Notes: generated by a model not told the origin, from the letters alone. A stretch of 64,000 bases of DNA from Streptococcus pantholopis (GCF_001642085.1 NZ_CP014699.1:62001-126000); one strand, 5' to 3'; numbered from the stretch's first letter, positions 17,978 to 25,499 are shown. Program-made: numbers and translations.

Positions 17978-18337
17978 TTGAAGAAGACCTACCGTGTCAA
18001 GAGCGACAAAGATTTTCAAGCCATTTTTGACCATGGGGAAAATGTTGCTAACCGGCGGTTTGTTGTCTACCGTTTAGCAAAGCAGCAGCAGCACTTTAGA
18101 GCCGGAATTTCTGTCGGTAAAAAAATCGGCAATGCGGTTATCCGTAATGCGGTTAAGCGTAAAATCCGGCATGCGCTTATGGAGTTTCAAAGCCGTCTGG
18201 TTTCTGATGATTTTGTTGTAATTGCCAGAAAAGGAGTGGAATCTTTGGATTATCATGAGATAAAGAAAAATTTGCGGCATGTTCTTAAACTTGCTAAATT
18301 ATATCAGGAAGGTTCAGATAGTGAGAAGAAAAATTAA
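17978..18337 (+). CDS. rnpA: ribonuclease P protein component
   Basis: 119 aa from TTG 17978, with TTTGGAG seven bases upstream; this gives the usual streptococcal N-terminus ([16 protein letters not shown]). The RNR motif is clear ([18 protein letters not shown]). It binds the catalytic RNase P RNA and helps mature tRNA 5' ends. First gene of the rnpA-yidC-jag operon; yidC starts inside its last 17 nt. A longer open frame reaches back to 17918 but crosses the promoter and has no ribosome binding site. Confidence 0.95.
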   Translation: MKKTYRVKSDKDFQAIFDHGENVANRRFVVYRLAKQQQHFRAGISVGKKIGNAVIRNAVKRKIRHALMEFQSRLVSDDFVVIARKGVESLDYHEIKKNLRHVLKLAKLYQEGSDSEKKN

Positions 18338-19136
18338 GTTATCAGGGTTAGCTGTCAGCGGTCTTTTATTTTTGTCTGCCTGCAGCCGCAGTGAGGTCAG
18401 TGCTTCATCCGGCAATGGATGGGATCAGCTTGTTTATTTTTTTGCCCAAGCCATCAGATGGCTGTCCTTCGACGGTTCCATCGGGCTGGGGATTGTTCTC
18501 TTTACCATTATTATCCGTGCCCTGATGATGCCTTTATATAATATGCAAATCAAGTCCGGACAAAAAATGCAGGATCTTCAGCCCGAGTTAAAAGCATTGC
18601 AGGCCCAGTATTCTGGGAGAGACAGCGGGAGCCGGATGAAATTAGCCGAGGAAAGTCAGGCTCTCTATAAAAAATATGGTGTTAATCCTTATGCCAGCTT
18701 TATTCCGCTGGCCATTCAAATGCCGGTTATGATTGCCCTCTATCAGGCACTGACACGTGTTGCTTTTTTGCGTACCGGGCGATTTTTATGGTTGGAGCTG
18801 TCACAGCCCGATCCCTATTTTATCCTTGCGGTTCTGGCTGCCGTCTTTACTTTCCTTTCTTCTTGGCTGACAAATAAGGCGGCTAAGGAGGCAAATTTTG
18901 CAATGACAGTTATGACCTATTTGCTGCCGGCCTTAATTTTCTTTATGGGCTTCCGCTTAGCCAGCGGGATTGTCCTTTATTGGACAGTCTCCAATGCCTT
19001 TCAGGTTGTCCAGATTCTCCTGCTCAATAATCCTTTTAAGATTATTGCAGCCCGGCAGCAGGCTGAACGGGAAGCTAAAGAGCGTCAGGCCAAAATGCGC
19101 CGCGCCAGAAAAAAAGCAAGAAAGCAAAGAAAATAA
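18321..19136 (+). CDS. yidC: membrane protein insertase YidC/OxaA1
   Basis: 271 aa from GTG 18321, preceded by AGGAAGG and overlapping rnpA by 17 nt. Residues 1-22 are a lipoprotein signal with lipobox LSAC (Cys22 or so). The 60KD_IMP/Oxa1 domain covers about 50-245 with five membrane helices and the hydrophilic groove loop ([21 protein letters not shown]). The C-terminus is a strongly basic tail ([27 protein letters not shown] in part) that can contact ribosomes. It inserts membrane proteins alone or with SecYEG. Two dispersed repeat copies begin two bases after its stop. Confidence 0.95.
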   Translation: MRRKIKLSGLAVSGLLFLSACSRSEVSASSGNGWDQLVYFFAQAIRWLSFDGSIGLGIVLFTIIIRALMMPLYNMQIKSGQKMQDLQPELKALQAQYSGRDSGSRMKLAEESQALYKKYGVNPYASFIPLAIQMPVMIALYQALTRVAFLRTGRFLWLELSQPDPYFILAVLAAVFTFLSSWLTNKAAKEANFAMTVMTYLLPALIFFMGFRLASGIVLYWTVSNAFQVVQILLLNNPFKIIAARQQAEREAKERQAKMRRARKKARKQRK

Positions 19137-19138
19137 AC

Positions 19139-19245
19139 GAACACGCCCTAAACGCTGCGGGAAAAAGATGTCCTGACTTAGAATCTGACGATTCGTCAGT
19201 CAGTCCCCTATTTGCCTTTTGCGTTTTTCACGGGCTTTGTATCTT
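19139..19245 (+). repeat. dispersed repeat copy 2, compact form (yidC-jag)
   Basis: 107 bp starting two bases after the yidC stop. Basal helix CTAAACGC/GCGTTTTTCA; middle helix CTGACT/AGTCAG; apical hairpin GAATC-TGAC-GATTC. Ends with GTATCTT. Confidence 0.92.
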
Positions 19246-19254
19246 GTTGGAATT

Positions 19255-19362
19255 GAACACGCCCTAAGAGCTGTGCAAAAAAGATAAAATTTCCTAGAGT
19301 CTTAGCGACTCTTCGTCAATTTTCCTATTTTTGCTTTGCTCTTTTCACGGGCTTTGTATCTT
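19255..19362 (+). repeat. dispersed repeat copy 3, compact form (before jag)
   Basis: 108 bp, nine bases after copy 2. Basal helix CTAAGAGC/GCTCTTTTCA; middle AAAATT/AATTTT; apical GAGTC-TTAGC-GACTC. GTATCTT is followed after six bases by the jag ribosome binding site GGAGAG. Confidence 0.92.
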
Positions 19363-19381
19363 GTTGAAGGAGAGAGTTGTT

Positions 19382-20365
19382 ATGGTGATTTTCACAGGTT
19401 CAACTGTTGAAGAGGCTATCGAAAAAGGATTGGAAGAGTTGCAAATCTCGCGTTTGAAAGCACATATCAAGGTTATTGCACGTGAGAAAAAAGGATTTCT
19501 GTGGTTTGGAAAGAAACCGGCACAGGTTGATATTGAAGGGATTGCTGAAACGACAGCGCATAAGGCTGACCAAAGAGCGGTCAAAGGGGTGCCTGATGCT
19601 GTTAATCGGCAAAATGAACCTGTCTCTTCGCAGCTTGAGGATGCACTCGAAATGGCCAAAGTCAGCGGCATGATAAAGAAAAAAGAAAAAGCCGGTCAAG
19701 CTGTTGGGGACAAATTCAAGGAAACAGTCTTGGATACTAAAAAAACACCGCAGACACTTTTAAGAGAAGTTCAAAAGGAAGAAGGTGTTTTGGAAGTTAA
19801 TCCGGCAGAGGGTGCTCCGGTCAGCAGCTCATTATCTGAAGCAGCAGAAAGGGACAGTGATTTTGCAGCCTTTGTAGCAGCAGAGTTTGATGTGGAAGCT
19901 CAAAGTGGTGATATTGAACAGGCAGTTGCTGGCGTAAGTGATTATGTCAAAAAAATTATTTATGAGATGGATATTGATGCCACTATTGAGACCAGCCATA
20001 CGAGCCGTCAGATTAATCTGCAGATTGAAACACCGGAAGCCGGCCGTGTCATCGGTTATCATGGGAAAGTTTTGAAATCGCTGCAGCTTCTAGCTCAGAA
20101 TTTCCTGTATGATCGCTTTTCAAAAAATTTCATTGTTTCGCTGAATGTCCATGACTATATTGAACATCGGACCGAAACGCTGATTGACTTCACACAGAAG
20201 GTTGCCAGACGGGTGCTGGATTCAGGCCGCAGTTATACCATGGACCCAATGAGTAACAGTGAGCGAAAAATCGTTCATAAAACGATTACTAAAATTGAAG
20301 GTGTCGAGAGCTATTCAGAAGGCAATGACCCCAACCGCTATGTTGTGGTTGCTTATAAGCGATAA
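19382..20365 (+). CDS. jag: RNA-binding protein Jag (KhpB/EloR)
   Basis: 327 aa from ATG 19382, behind GGAGAG. Domain order: Jag-N (1-55, MVIFTGSTVEEAIEKGLEEL...FLWFGKKPAQVDI), a long charged linker (about 56-185), a KH domain (about 190-255, VIGYHGKVLKSLQLL) and a C-terminal R3H domain (about 265-327, RTETLIDFTQKVARRVLDSGRSYTMDPMSNSERKIVH). In pneumococcus it pairs with KhpA to bind RNAs and modulate cell elongation. The linker is long and low-complexity. Its 5' region is made of two tandem dispersed repeat copies ending six bases before the ribosome binding site. Confidence 0.95.
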   Translation: MVIFTGSTVEEAIEKGLEELQISRLKAHIKVIAREKKGFLWFGKKPAQVDIEGIAETTAHKADQRAVKGVPDAVNRQNEPVSSQLEDALEMAKVSGMIKKKEKAGQAVGDKFKETVLDTKKTPQTLLREVQKEEGVLEVNPAEGAPVSSSLSEAAERDSDFAAFVAAEFDVEAQSGDIEQAVAGVSDYVKKIIYEMDIDATIETSHTSRQINLQIETPEAGRVIGYHGKVLKSLQLLAQNFLYDRFSKNFIVSLNVHDYIEHRTETLIDFTQKVARRVLDSGRSYTMDPMSNSERKIVHKTITKIEGVESYSEGNDPNRYVVVAYKR

Positions 20366-20485
20366 AATACGCATTAAGTTGTTGGAGCAAAGTAGGAAGT
20401 GCAAGTGAGTTCGGAATATGCTTTCCTTGAAATCCTGCATCAGTTTCTCTATATTTTCTTTCGTTCAATAAAAGTTCAGTAAATC

Positions 20486-20514
20486 TTGACAGGGTCAAAG
20501 CTTTATTATAAAAT
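20486..20514 (+). promoter_or_regulatory. rpmH promoter
   Basis: TTGACA (20486-20491), 17-bp spacer, TAAAAT (20509-20514), about 78 bp before rpmH: a strong ribosomal-protein promoter. Confidence 0.85.
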
Positions 20515-20591
20515 AGATGAGTATGTTTAGTAACTGATATCACATAGCCGGCTAAACGAATACGAAATTCTATGAGGAGGTATTCTGAAAC

Positions 20592-20726
20592 GTGAAACGG
20601 ACTTATCAACCAAGTAAAATTCGCCGTCAGCGTAAGCACGGTTTCCGTCACAGGATGGCAACTAAAAACGGCCGCCATGTATTGGCCAGCCGCCGTCGCA
20701 AAGGACGCAAAGTTTTATCAGCTTAA
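20592..20726 (+). CDS. rpmH: 50S ribosomal protein L34
   Basis: 44 aa, GTG start at 20592 behind GAGGAGG. The whole protein is the conserved Arg/Lys-rich L34 sequence ([17 protein letters not shown] ... [11 protein letters not shown]). It belongs to the large ribosomal subunit. In many bacteria rpmH lies upstream of rnpA; here it follows jag on the same strand with its own promoter and terminator. Confidence 0.97.
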   Translation: MKRTYQPSKIRRQRKHGFRHRMATKNGRHVLASRRRKGRKVLSA

Positions 20727-20747
20727 AAGAGCTGTGTTGTAACAAGG

Positions 20748-20779
20748 AACCGGAAGTGCTCGAGGCTTTCGGTTTTTTT
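20748..20779 (+). terminator. rpmH terminator
   Basis: Stem AACCGGAAG with CTTTCGGTT (one G-T wobble), then seven T. Confidence 0.85.
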
Positions 20780-20944
20780 AATGCAGTGCCTGTTCAAAAT
20801 GTTTTTGCCTTTAAAATCAATCTCTGTGAAAAAGCAAATAAAGGTCTTTTCTAGTCGCGCTGTGCTGCGTTAGCAGAAATTTTAAACTGCCGCTGTAAAA
20901 GTCAGCAGGCGGTGAAGCAAAGCTGTTTTTATATTTTTCTTAAA

Positions 20945-20972
20945 TTGATTTTAATTTATTTTGTGATATGAT
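20945..20972 (+). promoter_or_regulatory. possible distant promoter of the ZIP transporter gene
   Basis: TTGATT (20945-20950), 16-bp spacer, TATGAT (20967-20972). If used for the transporter, the 5' untranslated RNA would be about 700 nt and would contain four repeat copies. Confidence 0.5.
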
Positions 20973-21090
20973 AAAAACAGCAGGTTTAAAAGAGCAGAGG
21001 TTTAGGAATCATAAGCCGGAATAAGCATTTGTTTTAAAATTATAAAACCTGAGAGAACCCGCCTTAAGTTTAGAGATTGACTGGCTGTAG

Positions 21091-21165
21091 AGGTGCGCAG
21101 ACGAAATCACAGATTTCTGGCTTACCGTCATTTTTGTTTTGCTCTGTTCACGGGTTTTGTATCTT
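21091..21165 (+). repeat. dispersed repeat copy 4, right part only
   Basis: End of an internal module (AGGTGCGCAG, hairpin GAAATCACAGATTTC) plus the right arm ending GTATCTT. The left arm is missing. Confidence 0.85.
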
Positions 21166-21173
21166 ATGAAATT

Positions 21174-21426
21174 GAACACGCCCTAAGAGCTGTGCAGTGA
21201 AATCATCCAGTGGATGATTTCAGCCCGAACCTAGAAAAGGGAAAGTGAGGGGACTGGGAATCTGTATCGTTACCTAGTTACCGCTAGCCGTAGCCATCTG
21301 AAGGCTTTGTAGTCTTTACAGCCTGCCGCAGCCTTCTAGTCGTCCTGGCAGAGGTGCGCAGACGAAATCAGAGATTTCTGGCTTACCGCCTTTTTGTTTT
21401 GCTCTGTTCACGGGTTTTTGTATCTT
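21174..21426 (+). repeat. dispersed repeat copy 5, long form
   Basis: 253 bp. Left arm GAACACGCCCTAAGAGC, then a perfect 10-bp hairpin GAAATCATCC-AGT-GGATGATTTC (21199-21221), a linker, a 105-bp-type module with helix GAAGGC/GCCTTC, and the right arm. Same length and plan as the minus-strand copy at 43361-43613. Confidence 0.92.
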
Positions 21427-21435
21427 GATGTAACT

Positions 21436-21544
21436 GAACACGGGCTAAGCTCTTTGCAAAAAAGACAGCCTTCCCTAGAGTCTTTAGTGACTCGGCGGTC
21501 AGGCTCCTATTTTTGCTGTGAGCTTTAAACGCCCTTTGTATCTT
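21436..21544 (+). repeat. dispersed repeat copy 6, compact form
   Basis: 109 bp. Basal helix CTAAGCTC/GAGCTTTAAA; middle AGCCT/AGGCT; apical GAGTC-TTTAGT-GACTC. Confidence 0.92.
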
Positions 21545-21552
21545 GGTGAACT

Positions 21553-21657
21553 GAACACGGCCTAAAATCCTAGTGAAAAAGATGGCTGTCATCGTGATGC
21601 AAGCATCACTTGCCAACCCCTATTTTCATACGGATTTTTAAACGGCTTTTGTATCTT
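21553..21657 (+). repeat. dispersed repeat copy 7, compact form (before the ZIP gene)
   Basis: 105 bp. Basal helix CTAAAATCC/GGATTTTTAA; apical GTGATGC-AA-GCATCAC. The final GTATCTT is 18 bp before ATG 21676, with AAAGAGAG between. Confidence 0.92.
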
Positions 21658-21675
21658 ATGAAAGAGAGTGATGAG

Positions 21676-22500
21676 ATGATTGAGTGGATGATGTCGCAGA
21701 ATGTAGTCTGGCTGGCGTTTTTGGCTGGTTTGTTTACTTGGGGCTGTACAATCCTTGGTTCAGGGGTGGTGCTTTTCTTTAGGAATATCAGTCGAAAACT
21801 TTTGGATGTTATGATGGGGTTTGCGGCCGGTGTTATGATTGCAGCCTCCTTTTGGTCTCTTCTGGCTCCGTCAATCGAATATGCAGAGGCAGACTATGGC
21901 GGCTGGTCTTGGTTTCCTGCAACTGCAGGTTTTATACTGGGCGGTCTTAGTCTTCGCTTAATTGATGCTATTGTCCCGCATCTGCATTTAGGTAAGGATG
22001 TCGATGATGCTGAAGGGATTCAGCCTAAGAAAAAATTATCCAAAACTGCCTTGCTTTTTTTGGCTATAACGATTCACAATTTTCCGGAAGGATTGGCTGT
22101 GGGGGTTACTTTTGGCGCTTTGGCATCAGGGAATATGACAGTAGCCGGTTTAGTCGGGGCTATCGGTTTGGCGATTGGAATTGGTCTGCAAAATATTCCT
22201 GAGGGAGCGGCGCTTTCTATTCCTATCAGAGCCGATGGCAGTTCACGCGCTCATGCCTTTTATATGGGATCTATGTCTGCTATAGTTGAGCCTATCGGTG
22301 CTGTACTTGGTGCTGCTCTGGTCATGATTATGCTTCAGATTATTCCTTATGCTTTAGCTTTTGCAGCAGGAGCTATGATTTTTGTCGTAGTGGAGGAACT
22401 AATCCCTGAGTCACAGACCAACGGCAATACAGATATTGCGACACTTGGTCTGATGGCCGGTTTTGTCATCATGATGGTAATGGATGTTGCATTAGGATAA
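21676..22500 (+). CDS. ZIP family metal transporter (ZupT/GufA-like)
   Basis: 274 aa from ATG 21676 (MIEWMMSQNVVWLAFLAGLFTWG). Eight predicted helices. The two metal-site helices carry HNFPEG (His near 133) and QNIPEG (near 171). It should import zinc or other divalent cations across the plasma membrane. The start fits family homologues and lies after AAAGAGAGTGATGAG; ATG 21658 overlaps the end of the upstream repeat and is less likely. Four repeat copies form most of its upstream region. A strong stem-loop follows the gene. Confidence 0.9.
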   Translation: MIEWMMSQNVVWLAFLAGLFTWGCTILGSGVVLFFRNISRKLLDVMMGFAAGVMIAASFWSLLAPSIEYAEADYGGWSWFPATAGFILGGLSLRLIDAIVPHLHLGKDVDDAEGIQPKKKLSKTALLFLAITIHNFPEGLAVGVTFGALASGNMTVAGLVGAIGLAIGIGLQNIPEGAALSIPIRADGSSRAHAFYMGSMSAIVEPIGAVLGAALVMIMLQIIPYALAFAAGAMIFVVVEELIPESQTNGNTDIATLGLMAGFVIMMVMDVALG

Positions 22501-22568
22501 TGGGTGAGCAAGACAAAAATCAGGAATTTTGTTTCTGTTTTGATATCCTTTTATATTTAGTTATAAAA

Positions 22569-22594
22569 TTGAGGCCGGGGTTTCCCGGCCTCAA
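22569..22594 (+). terminator. stem-loop after the ZIP transporter gene
   Basis: Perfect 11-bp stem TTGAGGCCGGG/CCCGGCCTCAA with loop GTTT. There is no long T-run directly after it (GCAATATTT), so it may act as a weak terminator or RNA stabiliser. Confidence 0.6.
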
Positions 22595-22794
22595 GCAATA
22601 TTTACAGGGTTATAGCGGTTTATCTACTCATTTAGTCTCTTCTTTAGTATGTCACGCAACAACTTAAATACTTTTTAAAAGAGCTGCCCTTTTTCCTATA
22701 AAATGATACACTATAAGTGGCACAAAAAATTTTAAAATATAATCTAAAAACTGTGGAGTGAGAGGGCCATACAGCAGGAGTTTCCTGTTGCACT

Positions 22795-22905
22795 AGCTAG
22801 CGGCCGCAGACATCTGAGTGTGGGACAGTACTTCAAACAATCAGTTTCCCTCACTGTCTATTTCTAGCTTTGGGCTGAAGTCACCCGCTGGGTGATCTCA
22901 CTCCC
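22795..22905 (-). repeat. dispersed repeat copy 8, internal fragment
   Basis: Matches the extra module of long copies in the opposite orientation. It includes the hairpin GAAGTCACCC-GCT-GGGTGATCTC as read on the plus strand, where a T-A pair of other copies is changed to C-G, though one A-C mismatch and one G-T pair are present. Confidence 0.75.
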
Positions 22906-22976
22906 GCAAGGTCAAGTGAACATTTTAAAGTTTTAAAAAAGAATAAAATACCATTAGCCTACTGTATCTTAGCAAG

Positions 22977-23155
22977 GGTGCGCCTGCGAAATCAGAGATT
23001 TCGGACTTACCGCTAGCCGTAGCCGTCTGAAGGTTTTGTCGTCCTAGCGACCGACCGCACCCTTCTAGTCGTCCTGGCAGGGGTGCGTCTGCGAAATCAT
23101 AGATTTCTGGCTTACCGCCATTTTCATACGGATTTTTTAACGGGCTTTGTATCTT
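22977..23155 (+). repeat. dispersed repeat copy 9, two internal modules plus right arm
   Basis: GGTGCG starts at 22977 and again at 23082, exactly 105 bp apart. The module helix is GAAGG/CCTTC and its hairpin GTCG-TCCTAG-CGAC. The right arm ends in GTATCTT at 23155. Left arm missing. Confidence 0.88.
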
Positions 23156-23162
23156 ATTAATT

Positions 23163-23267
23163 GAACACGCCCTAAAATCCTAGTGAAAAAGATGACATCT
23201 ATCGCGATGAGAGTCATCGCTCGTCTGTCCCTATTTTCATACGGATTTTTAACGGTCTTTGTATCTT
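23163..23267 (+). repeat. dispersed repeat copy 10, compact form
   Basis: 105 bp. Basal helix CTAAAATCC/GGATTTTTAA; apical hairpin GCGATGA-GAG-TCATCGC. Confidence 0.92.
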
Positions 23268-23275
23268 GGTGAATT

Positions 23276-23384
23276 GAACACGCCCTAAACGCTGTGTAAA
23301 AAAGATAGACTTCCCTAGAGTCTTTAATAACTCAGCGGTCAGTCTCCTATTTTTACTTTGCGTTTTTAACGGGCTTTGTATCTT
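23276..23384 (+). repeat. dispersed repeat copy 11, compact form
   Basis: 109 bp. Basal helix CTAAACGC/GCGTTTTTAA; middle AGACT/AGTCT; apical GAGT/ACTC. Identical to copies 12 and 15. Confidence 0.93.
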
Positions 23385-23392
23385 GGTGAATT

Positions 23393-23501
23393 GAACACGC
23401 CCTAAACGCTGTGTAAAAAAGATAGACTTCCCTAGAGTCTTTAATAACTCAGCGGTCAGTCTCCTATTTTTACTTTGCGTTTTTAACGGGCTTTGTATCT
23501 T
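23393..23501 (+). repeat. dispersed repeat copy 12, compact form
   Basis: 109 bp, identical to copy 11 and offset by exactly 117 bp (109-bp unit plus linker GGTGAATT). Confidence 0.93.
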
Positions 23502-23509
23502 GGTGAATT

Positions 23510-23717
23510 GAACACGCCCTAAAATCTTAGTGAAAAAGATGGTATAACCATGCTTTGTAATAGCAATTGATTAGAAAAGCCGTAGCCGTCTGAAAGCTTT
23601 ATCGCCTTAACAGTCGACCGCACCTTTCTAGTCGTTCTGGCAGGGGTGCGTCTACGAAATCATAGATTTCTGGCTTACCGCCATTTTCATACGGTTTTTT
23701 AACGGGCTTTGTATCTT
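23510..23717 (+). repeat. dispersed repeat copy 13, long form
   Basis: 208 bp. Left arm CTAAAATC, then AAAGATGGTATAACCATGC and an internal module with helix GAAAG/CTTTC and hairpin GAAATCATAGATTTC, then the right arm. Confidence 0.92.
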
Positions 23718-23725
23718 GGTGAATT

Positions 23726-23934
23726 GAACACGCCCTAAAATCCTAGTGAAAAAGATGGTATAACCATGCTTTGTAATAGCAATTGATTAGAAAAGCCGTA
23801 GCCGTCTGAAAGCTTTATCGTCCTAACGGCCGACCGCAGCTTTCTAGTCGTCTTGGCAGAGGTGCGTCTGCGAAATCAGAGATTTCGGACTTACCGTCAT
23901 TTTCATACGGATTTTTAAACGGCCTTTGTATCTT
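23726..23934 (+). repeat. dispersed repeat copy 14, long form
   Basis: 209 bp, same plan as copy 13. The module helix is GAAAGC/GCTTTC and the basal helix CTAAAATCC/GGATTTTTAA. Confidence 0.92.
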
Positions 23935-23942
23935 GGTGAATT

Positions 23943-24051
23943 GAACACGCCCTAAACGCTGTGTAAAAAAGATAGACTTCCCTAGAGTCTTTAATAACTC
24001 AGCGGTCAGTCTCCTATTTTTACTTTGCGTTTTTAACGGGCTTTGTATCTT
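23943..24051 (+). repeat. dispersed repeat copy 15, compact form
   Basis: 109 bp, identical to copies 11 and 12, showing recent duplication inside the array. Confidence 0.93.
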
Positions 24052-24059
24052 GGTGAATT

Positions 24060-24166
24060 GAACACGCCCTAAGCTCTTTGCAAAAAAGATAAAACTTCCT
24101 AGAAACTGAAGTTTCTTCGTCAGTTTTCCTATTTTTGCTGTGAGCTTTTCACGGTCTTTGTATCTT
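24060..24166 (+). repeat. dispersed repeat copy 16, compact form (before the Gfo/Idh gene)
   Basis: 107 bp. Basal helix CTAAGCTC/GAGCTTTTCA; middle AAAACT/AGTTTT; apical AGAAACT-GA-AGTTTCT. GTATCTT is followed after four bases by AAGGAG and then ATG 24184. Confidence 0.93.
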
Positions 24167-24183
24167 GTGAAAGGAGAAAGTTG

Positions 24184-25164
24184 ATGCGTTTAACGATTGT
24201 TGGTTCAGGGATGATTGTTTCTGATTTTTTGAGTATTATAACGGATTTGCCTGAGATTCAGCTGGAATCACTGGTTGGAACAAAGCGCAGTTGGGAGACG
24301 CTGCAGGCCATGAAGGCGGAATATGGTTTTAGATACTGTTATACTGATGCTGAGGAGGCCTTTGCCAAAGACAGTTCAGATACGGCTTATATCGCTGTCC
24401 CCAATCATTTGCACTACCGCTTCAGTAAATTGGCTTTAGAGGCCGGGAAAAATGTGATTTGTGAGAAACCTTTTACCCTTAAAGCAGATGAATTAAGACA
24501 TTTAAAAGTCTTAGCGGAAGAAAAAGGGCTTATATTGCTGGAAGCCATTACTAACCAATATTTAGGCAATTATGCTTATATTAAAGAAACGCTGCCGACC
24601 TTGGGTGATTTAAAGCTGGTTGAATGCAATTACTCTCAGTACTCATCCCGCTATGATGCCTTTAAACAAGGGACAGTCCTGCCGGCTTTTGACCGGGAAA
24701 AAGGGGGCGGCGCTCTCATGGATATTAACATCTATAATATCCATTTTGTTGTCGGTCTGCTTGGCAAGCCGACAGCGGTCTATTATTATCCTAATATTGA
24801 GCGGGGAATCGATACTTCCGGTATTTTGATTTTAGATTATGACAGCACTAAGGCTGTTTGCATTGGCGCCAAAGATTCTGAATCGGAGATTCGGACCACT
24901 CTTCAAGGCAATAAAGGCGCTTTAGTTGTTAATGGTGCAACCAACACTCTTCCAAGCTTAACGTTAAGCTATCATAAGAGCCGTCCTCAGGAAAAAAATA
25001 ACAATCACCACCCGCACCGTATGTACAGCGAGTTTAAGCAGTTTATCAAAGTTATTGCAGAAGGGGACTTGGCCTTTGCGCGTGAGCAGTTGGAGCACAG
25101 CCTGATTGTTATGGAAGTCCTTGAAGAAGCAAGGAACAGTATGGCAGTAATGAAGGAGAGCTAA
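24184..25164 (+). CDS. Gfo/Idh/MocA family oxidoreductase
   Basis: 326 aa from ATG 24184, six bases after AAAGGAGA; TTG 24181 is not needed. Residues 1-120 are a Rossmann fold (TIVGSGMIVSDFL; NVICEKPFTLKADE with the conserved EKP near 95). Residues 125-310 are the alpha/beta substrate domain (GGGALMDINIYNIHFVVGLLG). These enzymes use NAD(P) on sugars, inositols or other polyols; the substrate is not predictable here. It stands alone behind the longest repeat array of the window, so its leader RNA may be very long. Confidence 0.9.
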   Translation: MRLTIVGSGMIVSDFLSIITDLPEIQLESLVGTKRSWETLQAMKAEYGFRYCYTDAEEAFAKDSSDTAYIAVPNHLHYRFSKLALEAGKNVICEKPFTLKADELRHLKVLAEEKGLILLEAITNQYLGNYAYIKETLPTLGDLKLVECNYSQYSSRYDAFKQGTVLPAFDREKGGGALMDINIYNIHFVVGLLGKPTAVYYYPNIERGIDTSGILILDYDSTKAVCIGAKDSESEIRTTLQGNKGALVVNGATNTLPSLTLSYHKSRPQEKNNNHHPHRMYSEFKQFIKVIAEGDLAFAREQLEHSLIVMEVLEEARNSMAVMKES

Positions 25165-25499
25165 AATGAGTCAATAGCAAGGTACGTGGGACTAGGTCCG
25201 CGGGCAAAGTCAGCCTGTTTGGTTCCGACCTTTTATGATATTGTAAGTCTGCCTGAGGTTCGACCGGCCATTTTTTGGCTTACAAAAGGAATGGTTGGAT
25301 AACGACTGCAGAGCTGAAAAGGTTTCTATTAAAAGGCAGATGGTGAGTTTTACAAAAAATAACTGAAGTGCTCTTTAATAGAGCAGGGAAGAGTGGCTGG
25401 GACGAAAGTCCTGCTTCATTTCACTTTTTTAGACAGATAAGTTCGACACAGTGCTTGATTTGAAACACAGTGTCAGCAAGAAAATAAGGAAGGATAAAG
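25165..25499. other. gene-free interval before tatD
   Basis: 335 bp without a credible gene. A small hairpin GCTCT/AGAGC lies near 25370 and GGCTGGGACGAAAGTCC near 25393. No convincing promoter was found. Confidence 0.6.

Larger units (their letters stand above)
20780..21675. other. gene-free region before the ZIP transporter gene
   Basis: About 900 bp without a coding gene. The first part is AT-rich and holds a possible promoter at 20945-20972; from 21091 on it is filled by four dispersed repeat copies in the same orientation. Confidence 0.8.
22501..24183. other. 1.7-kb gene-free region dominated by repeats
   Basis: No coding gene on either strand. After the transporter hairpin come an AT-rich stretch (to about 22790), a minus-strand fragment of a long repeat (22795-22905), a spacer and an unbroken array of eight repeat units from 22977 to 24166. 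Confidence 0.85.

Noticed and set aside
22977..24166. Array of regularly spaced repeats as a CRISPR locus
   Set aside because: Units are adjacent with 7-9 base linkers, there are no unique spacers of 30-40 bp, unit interiors vary by paired changes, and no cas genes are present.
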